A DNA stretch of 64,000 bases from Hyphomicrobiales bacterium (GCA_900465675.1 UBJR01000013.1:221449-285448); one strand, 5' to 3'. Counted from the first letter of the stretch, positions 35,905 to 44,665 are shown. Notes: a model not told the origin generated them from the sequence alone. Numbers and translations are program-made.

Positions 35905-35920
35905 ATACTATATTTAGTGC
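35905..35920 (+). promoter_or_regulatory. NrdR-like box 2
   Basis: ATACTATATTTAGTGC resembles the same consensus (aCACTATATTTAGTGt form). It is 243 nt from box 1, much farther than the usual roughly 30 nt, suggesting either looping or a second promoter. Confidence 0.45.
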
Positions 35921-36083
35921 TAGCAGCCATCATCACCACAAGATACAGGAAAGACATCTCCGGATGACACCCCTGTCACGATACGGATACGAGAACTGGC
36001 TGCGCTCTTTACGGCGCTGCCGGATGAGGAAACTTGCGCCTTGGTCATCGGGGACGGGGCGCGCAATCTAGAGGTTAGGCAAC

Positions 36084-39000
36084 ATGCGCATCGAACGGCG
36101 TTTTACGAAGGCAGATCAGGGCGCCTATACGGAGATCGAATTCCGCAAGGCGACCAGCGAGATCAAGAACCCTGACGGTTCGATCGTCTTCCGCCTCGAG
36201 AACATCGATGTTCCCGCGCAGTTTTCGCAGGTTGCCGCCGACATTCTGGCGCAGAAGTATTTTCGCAAGGCCGGCGTACCCGCCAAGCTGAAGAAGGTCG
36301 AGGAAAACGACGTTCCTTCCTTCCTGTGGCGCTCGGTTGCCGATGAAGCGGCGCTGAAGGATCTGCCGAAGGATCAGCAATACGGCTCCGAGACCGACGC
36401 CCGTCAGGTCTTCGACCGCCTCGCCGGCACCTGGACTTACTGGGGCTGGAAGGGCGGCTATTTCTCGTCCGAGGAAGATGCCTCTGCTTTCCGCGACGAA
36501 CTTGCCTACATGCTTGCCACACAGCGCGTTGCCCCGAACTCGCCGCAGTGGTTCAACACCGGCATGCATTGGGCCTACGGCATCGATGGCCCCGGCCAGG
36601 GCCACTATTATGTCGATCCGTTCACCGGCAAGCTGACCAAGTCCAAGTCGGCTTACGAACATCCGCAGCCGCATGCCTGCTTCATCCAGTCGGTTGAAGA
36701 CGATCTCGTCAACGAAGGCGGCATCATGGACCTCTGGGTCCGCGAAGCCCGTCTCTTCAAGTACGGTTCCGGCACCGGCTCCAACTTCTCCTACCTGCGC
36801 GGCGAAGGCGAACGCCTTTCCGGCGGCGGCCGCTCCTCCGGCCTGATGAGCTTCCTGAAGATCGGCGACCGCGCTGCCGGCGCCATCAAGTCCGGCGGCA
36901 CGACCCGCCGTGCGGCCAAGATGGTGGTCGTCGATATCGACCATCCGGATATCGAGGAATACATCAACTGGAAGGTCAAGGAAGAGCAGAAAGTTGCTGC
37001 CCTCGTTACCGGTTCCAAGGTCGTCGCCAAGCATCTGAAGGCGATCATGAAGGCCTGCGTCAATTGCGACGGCGGCGATGACGGCGATTGCTTCGACGCC
37101 AACAAGAACCCCGCCCTGAAGCGCGAAATCCGCGCTGCCAAGAAGGATCAGGTTCCGGAAAACTATATCGGCCGCGTCATCCAGTTCGCCCGCCAGGGCT
37201 ACAAGGACCTCGAGTTCAAGACCTATGACACCGACTGGGATTCGGAAGCCTATCTGACGGTTTCGGGCCAGAACTCCAACAACTCGGTCTCGATCAAGGA
37301 CGACTTCCTGCGCGCTGTCGAGAACGACGGTGACTGGAACCTGACCGCCCGCAAGGACGGCAAGGTCATGAAGACGCTGAAGGCCCGCGACCTCTGGGAG
37401 TCGATCTCCTATGCCGCATGGGCATCGGCCGATCCGGGCCTGCATTTCAACACGACGATGAACGACTGGCACACCAGCCCGGCTGCCGGCCCGATCCGTG
37501 CTTCCAACCCGTGCTCGGAATACATGTTCCTCGACGACACGGCCTGCAACCTTGCTTCGCTCAACCTGCTGCAGTTCAAGGACGCGGCAACCAAGCGCAT
37601 CGATATTGCAGATTACGAGCATGCCGTCCGCCTTTGGACCGTCGTTCTCGAAGTCTCGGTGATGATGGCGCAGTTCCCGTCGAAGCAGATTGCCGAGCGC
37701 TCCTACGAATACCGCACGATCGGCCTCGGCTACGCCAATATCGGCGGCCTGCTGATGTCGTCGGGCATTCCCTACGACTCCGACGAAGCCCGTGCCATCG
37801 CTGGCTCGCTGACGGCGATCATGACCGGCATTTCCTATGCCACGTCGGCCGAAATCTCCGCTGAACTCGGTCCGTTCCCGATGTTCAAGCCGAACCGCGA
37901 AGCCATGCTGCGCGTCATCCGCAACCATCGCCGCGCCGCCCATGGCGAGACGTCCGGCTACGAGGGCCTGTCGATCAACCCGGTCGCCCTGATCCACTCC
38001 GAAAACCCGGATCAGGATCTGGCCGCACACGCCAAGAGCGCCTGGGACAAGGCACTCGAGCTCGGCGAAAAGCATGGCTACCGCAACGCTCAGGCAACCG
38101 TTATCGCGCCGACCGGCACGATCGGCCTGGTCATGGATTGCGACACGACCGGTATCGAGCCTGATTTCGCACTGGTGAAGTTCAAGAAGCTCGCCGGCGG
38201 CGGCTACTTCAAGATCATCAACCGCGCCGTTCCGGAAGCGCTGCGCACGCTCGGCTACTCCGAAAGCCAGATCGCCGAGATCGAAGCTTACGCAGTCGGC
38301 CACGGCAACCTGAACCAGGCACCGGCCATCAACCCCGGCTCGCTGAAGGCCAAGGGCTTCACCGACGAGAAGATCGAAGCGGTCAACGGCGCGCTCAAGC
38401 AGGCCTTCGACATCAAGTTCGTCTTCAATCAGTGGACGCTCGGCACCGATTTCCTCAAGGGCACCCTGAAGGTTTCCGACGAGCAGCTCGGCGACATGAG
38501 CTTCAACCTGCTCGACCATCTCGGCTTCTCGAAGAAGGACATCGAGGCGGCCAACGTTCACGTCTGCGGTGCGATGACGCTTGAGGGCGCACCGTTCCTG
38601 AAGAACGAGCACCTTGCCGTCTTCGATTGCGCCAATCCCTGCGGCAAGATCGGCAAGCGTTACCTCTCGGTCGACAGCCACATCCGCATGATGGCGGCTG
38701 CCCAGCCGTTCATCTCCGGCGCGATCTCCAAGACGATCAACATGCCGAACGACGCAACGGTCGACGATTGCAAGAGCGCCTACATGCTCTCCTGGAAGCT
38801 CGGCCTCAAGGCGAACGCCCTCTACCGTGACGGCTCCAAGCTGTCGCAGCCGCTGAACGCGTCGCTGATCGAGGACGAAAGCGACGAGGATGCGCTGGAG
38901 GATCTGCTGCAGCAGCCGGTCGCGGCTCAGGCCGTGACGATCACCGAGAAGATCATCGAGCGTGTCGTCGAACGCGTCACCCGCGAACGTGAAAAGCTGC

Positions 39001-39908
39001 CGAACCGCCGCCAGGGCTACACCCAGAAGGCTGCCGTCGGCGGACACAAGGTGTATCTCCGCACCGGCGAATTCGGCGACGGCCGTATCGGCGAAATCTT
39101 CATCGACATGCACAAAGAAGGCGCCGCCTTCCGTGCGATGATGAACAACTTCGCCATCGCTATCTCGCTGGGTCTCCAGTATGGCGTGCCGCTCGAAGAA
39201 TATGTGGAGGCCTTCACCTTCACCAAGTTCGAGCCGGCAGGCATGGTCATCGGCAACGATGCGATCAAGAACGCCACGTCGATCCTCGACTACGTGTTCC
39301 GCGAACTGGCTGTCTCCTATCTCGGCCGCCATGACCTCGCGCATGTCGATACGTCCGACTTCTCGAACACGGCGCTCGGCAAGGGCATCCAGGAAGGCAA
39401 GACGAACCTCGTCTCGACCGGCTGGACCCGCGGCTACAAGCCGACGCTGGTTTCGAACGGCGAACGCCAGGCTGCCGGCGAACCGAAGGGTTCGGCGACC
39501 GCTGCTCCGGCCCGCGCCTCCTCGACCGCGACCGTCACCTCGTTTGCCGGCGCTGCCGCCCGCAAGCTGGAACCAACGGTTGCCATCTCCACCTCCGAAA
39601 TCGTCGCCTTCAAGCGCGATTACGAGGAGCGCGCCAAGGAACTGGCCGAAGAGATCGCCGAGGAAGTGATTGAGGAGATCGCCACCGAAAGCCAGCAGCA
39701 GGCGACCGCCCTCTTCTCCGACAAGGCCGCCGCCGACGCTGCGACCGCCAAGACGGAAGCCAAGAAGGTCGAAGCCGAACGCCGCGCCCGCTCCATCATG
39801 CAGGGCTACACGGGCAACATGTGCTCCGAGTGCCAGAACTTCACGATGGTGCGGAATGGCACGTGTGAGAAATGCGATACCTGCGGCGCGACAAGCGGTT
39901 GCAGCTGA
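36084..39908 (+). CDS. nrdJ: Adenosylcobalamin-dependent (class II) ribonucleotide reductase
   Basis: 1274 aa, the long form found in rhizobia. It reduces ribonucleotides to deoxyribonucleotides using a B12 radical and needs no oxygen. Features: N-terminal RNR part with APNSPQWFNTGMHWAYG, GGIMDLWVREARLFKYGSGTGSNFSYLRG, SNPCSEYMFLDDTACNLASLNLL (active-site region NPCSE), VIAPTGTIGLVMDCDTTGIEPDFALVKFKKLAGGG; a C-terminal extension (about 930-1250) and Cys pairs at the end (CSECQNF, CEKCDTCGATSGCS) for re-reduction. NrdR boxes lie upstream. Confidence 0.95.
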   Translation: MRIERRFTKADQGAYTEIEFRKATSEIKNPDGSIVFRLENIDVPAQFSQVAADILAQKYFRKAGVPAKLKKVEENDVPSFLWRSVADEAALKDLPKDQQYGSETDARQVFDRLAGTWTYWGWKGGYFSSEEDASAFRDELAYMLATQRVAPNSPQWFNTGMHWAYGIDGPGQGHYYVDPFTGKLTKSKSAYEHPQPHACFIQSVEDDLVNEGGIMDLWVREARLFKYGSGTGSNFSYLRGEGERLSGGGRSSGLMSFLKIGDRAAGAIKSGGTTRRAAKMVVVDIDHPDIEEYINWKVKEEQKVAALVTGSKVVAKHLKAIMKACVNCDGGDDGDCFDANKNPALKREIRAAKKDQVPENYIGRVIQFARQGYKDLEFKTYDTDWDSEAYLTVSGQNSNNSVSIKDDFLRAVENDGDWNLTARKDGKVMKTLKARDLWESISYAAWASADPGLHFNTTMNDWHTSPAAGPIRASNPCSEYMFLDDTACNLASLNLLQFKDAATKRIDIADYEHAVRLWTVVLEVSVMMAQFPSKQIAERSYEYRTIGLGYANIGGLLMSSGIPYDSDEARAIAGSLTAIMTGISYATSAEISAELGPFPMFKPNREAMLRVIRNHRRAAHGETSGYEGLSINPVALIHSENPDQDLAAHAKSAWDKALELGEKHGYRNAQATVIAPTGTIGLVMDCDTTGIEPDFALVKFKKLAGGGYFKIINRAVPEALRTLGYSESQIAEIEAYAVGHGNLNQAPAINPGSLKAKGFTDEKIEAVNGALKQAFDIKFVFNQWTLGTDFLKGTLKVSDEQLGDMSFNLLDHLGFSKKDIEAANVHVCGAMTLEGAPFLKNEHLAVFDCANPCGKIGKRYLSVDSHIRMMAAAQPFISGAISKTINMPNDATVDDCKSAYMLSWKLGLKANALYRDGSKLSQPLNASLIEDESDEDALEDLLQQPVAAQAVTITEKIIERVVERVTREREKLPNRRQGYTQKAAVGGHKVYLRTGEFGDGRIGEIFIDMHKEGAAFRAMMNNFAIAISLGLQYGVPLEEYVEAFTFTKFEPAGMVIGNDAIKNATSILDYVFRELAVSYLGRHDLAHVDTSDFSNTALGKGIQEGKTNLVSTGWTRGYKPTLVSNGERQAAGEPKGSATAAPARASSTATVTSFAGAAARKLEPTVAISTSEIVAFKRDYEERAKELAEEIAEEVIEEIATESQQQATALFSDKAAADAATAKTEAKKVEAERRARSIMQGYTGNMCSECQNFTMVRNGTCEKCDTCGATSGCS

Positions 39909-40187
39909 GATTTGAACTGACGATGATGTGATAAGGTGTGAACACGATGGAATATCTGGCCAAAAGCCGCAGTTAGGTAGGAAATCCGGCCTCAGCGGAA
40001 GCAGAAATCGGCCAAAGTGCATTACGTTGGAATAGCAAGTATCTATAGGCGCCTCGGCGCCTGTAGCACTCGGAAGGAAAGATGGAGGCGAAGCCCGGTA
40101 GAACGGGTTGACGAGGGGCGGCAAGAAGGGGCGACGGAGATCAATCAACGGGCATTTTCGCCCGTGATCGAACAGGAAACCTGACGC
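39909..40187. other. Boundary region between nrdJ and the accessory island
   Basis: 279 nt with no gene. It has hairpins GGCGCC-TC-GGCGCC (about 40050) and CGGGCATTTTCGCCCG (40149-40164), and a purine-rich stretch (40071-40140). It may encode a leader or small RNA; nothing firmer can be said. Confidence 0.3.
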
Positions 40188-40484
40188 ATGGGCATACTCA
40201 TCAACGCTGACGTGGCAGCCAGCATCGACCCCCTCGACGGTTTCTTGATCGATATCGCACGAAGTGCTCAGGTCCCCAAGACGAAGCACGAAGAAGCCAT
40301 CGAACATTACACCGACCTCTGCCAGCACGTAGATCGCCAAGGTAGCCCTCTCGAGGGCAGGGTCGTCGAATGCTTCCTCTCGCGTCCATTGAACAATCTC
40401 CTGGAGGCCTATGGCTGGGTTCTTCCACCTAAATCGCCTCCTAGACTGAGACAAAACATTTTTCAGGCGGAACAGTTCGCCTGA
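40188..40484 (+). pseudogene. Possible truncated nucleotidyltransferase N-terminus, 98 aa
   Basis: Residues 1-62 (MGILINADVAASIDPLDGFLIDIARS..., GSPLEGRVVECF) resemble, from memory, the N-terminal helices of nucleotidyltransferase-fold proteins that would continue with a PQGS(M/F) active-site segment. Here the sequence instead turns to unrelated residues (LSRPLNNLLEAYGWV) and stops inside a 12-bp palindrome. No catalytic residues are present. It may be a remnant of a CBASS-like or other NTase gene, or simply an unknown small protein. Confidence 0.35.
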
Positions 40485-40489
40485 AAAAT
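40458..40489. repeat. Perfect 12-bp inverted repeat / terminator
   Basis: ATTTTTCAGGCG and CGCCTGAAAAAT flank the 8-nt loop GAACAGTT. The stop codon of the upstream ORF lies in the right arm. With an A-run before and T-run after (on each strand) it can terminate in both directions. Confidence 0.6.
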
Positions 40490-40572
40490 CGTCCTCAAGC
40501 TCGGGTATCTTTTGCCCGCGCTCTTTGATTCAGGGCATGGCGAGCGCGTGTATTGCGTAGAAAGGCAAACTG

Positions 40573-41019
40573 ATGGCGATCCTTGGGTTTAATCTCCAGA
40601 AGGGAGAGTTGCACTTCTGCCTGCTGGACGGCACCAGGCCGGATCCACGGTACCTCATGCATGGTCGTCATCGGTTCGAGGTCGATCAGCCGAGGCCAGA
40701 GATGGCAAACTTCTTCAAACAGACGTTCAACGAACTGATCGAAGCGCAACAACCGCAAGGCCTCGCATACCGTTTGTCGATGGACGGCAAAAAAGCCGAT
40801 CAAATCGCGTACTTGACCTTCCCCTTCGGGATTCTGTCCCTTGTCGCCTACGAGCGCGGGTTGGCAATTGCACAGTCGACCATCCATACCTTCACAAAGA
40901 AGGCCCTGGCGCATTCGGGTGACAAGTTCGCGGCTTGCGATGAGCGGATCGAGGATTGTCCTGCAGCGTGGCCGAACGCCACGAAACTCGCGGCCCTAGC
41001 CGCCTGGATGAGCCTTTGA
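40573..41019 (+). CDS. Unknown protein coupled to a Ser/Thr kinase gene
   Basis: 148 aa. The start MAILGFNLQKGELHFCLLDG, with alternating strands and a Gly, looks like the first hairpin of an RuvC/RNase H-like fold, and the middle includes LAYRLSMDGKKADQIAYLTFPFGIL. Catalytic acidic residues of that fold cannot be placed, so this is only a suggestion. Its TGA overlaps the kinase ATG (TGATG), so the two proteins probably act together. Ribosome site AAAGGC. Confidence 0.6.
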   Translation: MAILGFNLQKGELHFCLLDGTRPDPRYLMHGRHRFEVDQPRPEMANFFKQTFNELIEAQQPQGLAYRLSMDGKKADQIAYLTFPFGILSLVAYERGLAIAQSTIHTFTKKALAHSGDKFAACDERIEDCPAAWPNATKLAALAAWMSL

Positions 41020-42044
41020 TGTCCTCTGTCGTTCCTCTCACGTTTCAACCCGGCCAGATCGTGCTGAACAAGTACGAGATTATCCGACCGCTAGGTTGCG
41101 GCCAGTTCGGGGATGTATTCCACGTCGTCAATCGTAACCTCGGTCGAGAGTCGGCCCTGAAGCTAATCCGGGTCGCCAACCCTGTCGAGCACCGCGCCGT
41201 CGTCGAAGCGCAGGCACAGAGCCTCTGCGGCCATGATCATGTCGTGAAAGTGCTCACCGCCGATGTCTTCGACGGTGCGGTCCTCATCGAAATGGAATAT
41301 CTGGACGGCGGTTCGCTGGCTGACAGGCTCCAGCAGGAATTCGTACCTGTCATCGAAACAATCGGCTACATGAAGCAAATCTTGTTCGCGCTTGAGCACG
41401 CCCACAACCGTGGGATCGTCCACCGAGACGTCAAGCCGGGTAACATCATGCTGACAGGCGGTATCGCCAGACTGTCGGACTTCGGTACCGTCATCCACCC
41501 AAAGAGCGGGGTGAGCGTCACGGATATGTTCTATCGGCCCCACGCCTCGCCTGAGGCCTTCAATAATCGGGAGTTCTCGCCTGCCAGCGACGTGTTTGCA
41601 GCAGGTATGACGCTGCTTCGCGCGGTAAACAACATGACCGGCTGAGACGCGGTTTTGGGAAGTGCGACGTGGCCAGCTCTTGTTAAAGAAGGCAAACTCG
41701 CGAACCAGATAGGCTTTGCCGAGCATGTCCCTTCGAAGCTGAAACGTATCATCAGAAAGGCGACCAACCCTAGCGTCGGCGAGAGATATCCGACGGCTGC
41801 GGCTCTTCGACAAGAACTAGAGCGGCTGCGCCCGGCTCGACGGTGGATACGCTTGAACGACAACGAGTGGACTTGCATCTTCGACGGGAGGGAGGAGCGC
41901 GCCATCTTCCAACCCGGCATTAAGCCGTCGGTTGAGTATACGATCGGCGGACGTCGCCATCGCAAGGATTGCCATAGCTATAGGACGGAACGCGAAGCTA
42001 GAACGCGTCTTGCGGATCTCGTAGCACGTTCGACGTTGGCTTGA
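41019..42044 (+). pseudogene. Ser/Thr protein kinase interrupted by an in-frame TGA
   Basis: One continuous frame of 342 codons with a single TGA at 41643-41645 (codon 209). Before it: glycine loop LGCGQFGDVF, Lys48 (ALKLI), HRDVKPGN at 135-142, DFG at 154-156, SPE at 177-179. After it the same frame continues with the C-lobe (VLGSATWPALVKEGKL... LKRIIRKATNPSVGERYPTAAALRQELERL) and a basic C-terminal domain (FDGREERAIFQPG). The residue lost is plausibly Trp (TGG to TGA). Truncated at 41645 it lacks the lower C-lobe and should be inactive, unless read through. Confidence 0.75.
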
Positions 42045-42145
42045 CGACAGAGCTACCCGGCGTCATGTGCTCTGAAGGCTAGGAGGCAGTTCTTCGGCAT
42101 ACCTTAGCACCGCCCTGGAGAACTGGAACAGTTCCGACGCAACCC
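42045..42145. other. Short non-coding gap
   Basis: No supportable gene between the kinase stop and the metallo-hydrolase remnant. Confidence 0.4.
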
Positions 42146-42421
42146 CTTTGAATCCTTGCGCAGAAAGTCAGGAGCTTTTCGAAATCGGCTTTCTTGGCGT
42201 TCGGCGCGAAAATGGGCCCTAGCGGAACTTCGCCATATCCGTCGGATATGATCGTCGCCTGGAACTCGCCGACTTTGAAGCGGTAAAAGCCGTTGCCGTG
42301 CAGTGCCGGGGCGTCGGCGGCAGCGGCGGCCGTCGTGGTTGCGACGAGTTCGCCGGGACGTCGCTGTAAGAGCAAGTCCAAGCCCGGCGCCCGCACGAAA
42401 CATCTTGCGTCGGTAAAGCAT
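42146..42421 (-). pseudogene. Remnant of an exported MBL-fold metallo-hydrolase
   Basis: One minus-strand frame gives a Tat/Sec-like start (MLYRRKMFRAGAGLGLAL). Near 42350 coding character moves to another frame (RRPGELVATTTAAAAADAPALHGNG then FYRFKVGEFQATIISDGYGEVPLGPIFAPNA), the N-terminal strand region of Tat-secreted metallo-beta-lactamase-fold hydrolases. The HxHxDH metal site and everything beyond are missing. Frameshifted and truncated. Confidence 0.55.
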
Positions 42422-42480
42422 GATCGAATTGTTGTCTATGGCGGGTGTGTCCCCTGTCGATGCCGTTGAAAGACACGTCC

Positions 42481-42508
42481 GTCGGCAGAAAGCAGTCGGC
42501 AGAAAGCA
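42481..42508. repeat. Two tandem 14-bp copies
   Basis: GTCGGCAGAAAGCA occurs twice head to tail without a spacer, upstream of the reverse transcriptase. Could be a slippage duplication. Confidence 0.6.
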
Positions 42509-42621
42509 GAGGCTTCGCAGGCGCGGACGGCGTGTCACTGTATCGGCCCGCAGGGCGAAATCTCGTTTAGGCCTTCAATTTCGGCCATGATACGCTTGCG
42601 TTCGAACCCCCCGCTGTGGTG

Positions 42622-42647
42622 AGCTCCCCCGACTCAATGGGGGAGCT
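42622..42647 (+). promoter_or_regulatory. Perfect hairpin sequestering the reverse transcriptase ribosome site
   Basis: AGCTCCCCC (42622-42630) and GGGGGAGCT (42639-42647) form a 9-bp stem with an 8-nt loop. The right arm contains the only Shine-Dalgarno (GGGGGAG) and ends 3 nt before the ATG at 42651. Confidence 0.6.
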
Positions 42648-42650
42648 TGG

Positions 42651-44288
42651 ATGCCCGACATAAAGGCCGGAGATCCGTTTGGAATGGAACTAAACGGAGT
42701 CAGCGACGCTGACTGGTCGCTGGCATTACAACGCATCGTCCACGATCTCCGATCGGATTTCATCTATGCGCCCCACATCGGATTCGTCTATCGAAAGGCA
42801 GGAAAGGAGCTCGTGGAGATCGTCAAAAAGGAGTTGAAGAACGGACAGTTCAAGCCCGGCCTCCCTCTGACGATCGAGGTCCCGAAGTCCCAACGGATGA
42901 GCGTCAGAGTTCGCCCGCCCCGGCCGGGACCGGCATTCTCAAGGCCGGGAAGCATCCTGTTTCCGAAAGACAGACTTTTGTATCAGCTTCTCGCAGACAA
43001 GGCCGCGCCGATCATCGATGCGAGGACAGATCCGGAGCGCTCTTTCAGCCACAGGCTTGATGACGAAGATTCGCCAAGTATGTTCAAGCCCACACGCGCT
43101 TGCTGGGCGATGCTCCAAAAGGCTCTTGCCGACCATTCCGCAAAAAAGAGCAATCGCTACGTTGTAAAAATCGACGTCGCAAACTTCTTCGGCTCATTGA
43201 ACCAGCACACCTTGATCAACGTCCTCGCCGACGCCGGTTACCCGCAGAGGTACCTCACCCGGTTGGAGGCGCTACTGACAGCTTTCACTGGTGAAAGAAG
43301 CTCCCGCGGGATTATCCAGGGCATCTACCCATCCGACCTACTGGGTAATTTCTACCTAGAACCAATCGACCGCCTGCTCGCAGATCAGGCAATCCCATCG
43401 GCACGCTACGTCGATGACGTGTATATCTTCCTTCCGAGCGTAGATGCGTCGGAACGTCTGATGCGAATCCTTATTCCCGAGCTCAGAAGCTACGATCTCG
43501 TGCTGAACGAGGCGAAGTCGGCGATCATGCCAAAGAGCGCCCTGAACACGGAGGAACCAGACCTCGAAGCTCTGTTCGAGGACGCGGTCGAGGAGATTTC
43601 AAATCAAATCGAGGAAGCAGATTTCGATGCTGATTATGGTTTTCAGGCCGAATGGGAAGACGAGGACGAAGAGGAAGATGATGATGACAGCGATGACGAC
43701 GATGATGATCTTGAGTTGAAGGCGACGAAGGTCCTTTTCGACGCCATCACCGATCATCCGGGCCATGAAGAAACGATCGAGAGGTTCTGCCTGCCTCTCT
43801 TCGCCAAGGCCCTGTCCGATCACGCAGTCGAACATGTGCTTGACGCCTTCTCCAAGCGGCCCTCGATGTCCCAGATCTATGCTTCCTATCTTGCAAAGTT
43901 CCTCGATCAACAGAGGGTCTACGATTTCCTGTGCGAAAGCCTTGACGATGAAACGCTAGTCGACTGGCAGGTGATGTGGATCCTGGCAGCGCTCATAACT
44001 CGCAAGCCCCCCGACGACGATCCCGTTGGCGAGGCCCTCCGAATCCTTCGAGCTGGAACCCGACACGAAGCGACGCGCGCGACGGCCGCGATCTTTGTTG
44101 GAAGATACGGCGACGCCGCGCGTCGCCGTGCCCTGGTTGCGGTCTATGGAACGCTGTCCCCCTACATCCAGGCAGCTATCTATTTCTCCTCGCGCTACTG
44201 GCCGCGAGTGGAAAAGGGTAACGCTAAGGCGCAGTGGGGATCTCTGAATCCTTTGAACGAGATGCTTACAAAGGCAATGGCAAGCTGA
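42651..44288 (+). CDS. Stand-alone reverse transcriptase with acidic linker and helical C-terminal domain
   Basis: 545 aa. RT palm motifs in order: SILFPKDRLLYQLL (101-114), RSFSHRL (130-136), YVVKIDVANFFGSLN (170-184, catalytic Asp175), RGIIQGIYPSDLLGNFYLEPID (219-240), ARYVDDVYIF (251-260, YVDD), LVLNEAKSAI (283-292). Then a striking acidic run (336-354, Asp/Glu with one Ser) and a 180-residue helical C-terminus of HEAT-like appearance. No maturase, HNH or intron structure is present, and no retron msr/msd was recognised. This layout fits the unknown-group/DRT-type RTs that act in phage defence, by inference. Neighbours are decayed genes. Confidence 0.85.
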   Translation: MPDIKAGDPFGMELNGVSDADWSLALQRIVHDLRSDFIYAPHIGFVYRKAGKELVEIVKKELKNGQFKPGLPLTIEVPKSQRMSVRVRPPRPGPAFSRPGSILFPKDRLLYQLLADKAAPIIDARTDPERSFSHRLDDEDSPSMFKPTRACWAMLQKALADHSAKKSNRYVVKIDVANFFGSLNQHTLINVLADAGYPQRYLTRLEALLTAFTGERSSRGIIQGIYPSDLLGNFYLEPIDRLLADQAIPSARYVDDVYIFLPSVDASERLMRILIPELRSYDLVLNEAKSAIMPKSALNTEEPDLEALFEDAVEEISNQIEEADFDADYGFQAEWEDEDEEEDDDDSDDDDDDLELKATKVLFDAITDHPGHEETIERFCLPLFAKALSDHAVEHVLDAFSKRPSMSQIYASYLAKFLDQQRVYDFLCESLDDETLVDWQVMWILAALITRKPPDDDPVGEALRILRAGTRHEATRATAAIFVGRYGDAARRRALVAVYGTLSPYIQAAIYFSSRYWPRVEKGNAKAQWGSLNPLNEMLTKAMAS

Positions 44289-44665
44289 TGTTGGGGAGCC
44301 GATCATGGGAACCGGAGACGTGACATGATTAGTCTGTCGGCACCAGGATTCGGCCGCGATTGTTACAGTCACCAGCGACCATCACTCCAGCGCCAACCAG
44401 CCTTGTGTGGCGAAGCGCGATTTTCGCAAGCGCGGCTACGTACTCCGGAGGACTGGGGTCGAAAGACGATCCAGAACCATGCTCAGCTTCGTAGGCACGA
44501 GCATCTACCAACCAGCCGACGGCTAGGTCTACCATCGGCAATGCGCGCCGAGGCAGCGGGCCCGGCTTACACATGACCGGCATTGAGGCATCTACGACAT
44601 TGAGAGCGACCCATGACAGGTCAAACTCTTACCGCCATCGCAAGCAGATCGCATGGAGCATGACG
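44289..44665. other. Degenerate stretch after the reverse transcriptase
   Basis: No gene can be supported. A minus-strand ORF at 44329-44583 (84 aa, MPVMCKPGPLPRRALPM...) has some coding look, but no family and no good ribosome site. Confidence 0.35.

Larger units (their letters stand above)
35495..36083 (+). promoter_or_regulatory. Long nrdJ upstream region
   Basis: 589 nt without a supportable gene. It contains a TTGACG-N18-TTAATA promoter (35703-35732), two NrdR-like boxes, several GANTC methylation sites and AT-rich stretches. I looked for a cobalamin riboswitch because NrdJ uses B12 and saw no B12 box, but could not fold the region. Confidence 0.5.

Noticed and set aside
35495..36083. 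Cobalamin riboswitch before nrdJ
   Set aside because: No B12-box-like conserved core recognised; the NrdR boxes explain the regulation better.
36075..40454. 1459-codon open frame antisense to nrdJ
   Set aside because: It is the high-GC mirror of the nrdJ coding frame. The composition shows no domain, and nrdJ itself is unmistakable.
42651..44288. Retron or group II intron interpretation of the reverse transcriptase
   Set aside because: No maturase, endonuclease or intron domain V/VI-like structure was seen, and no msr/msd inverted-repeat arrangement could be recognised upstream by eye.
44329..44583. 84-codon minus-strand ORF
   Set aside because: No ribosome site, no family and located in a degenerate stretch.
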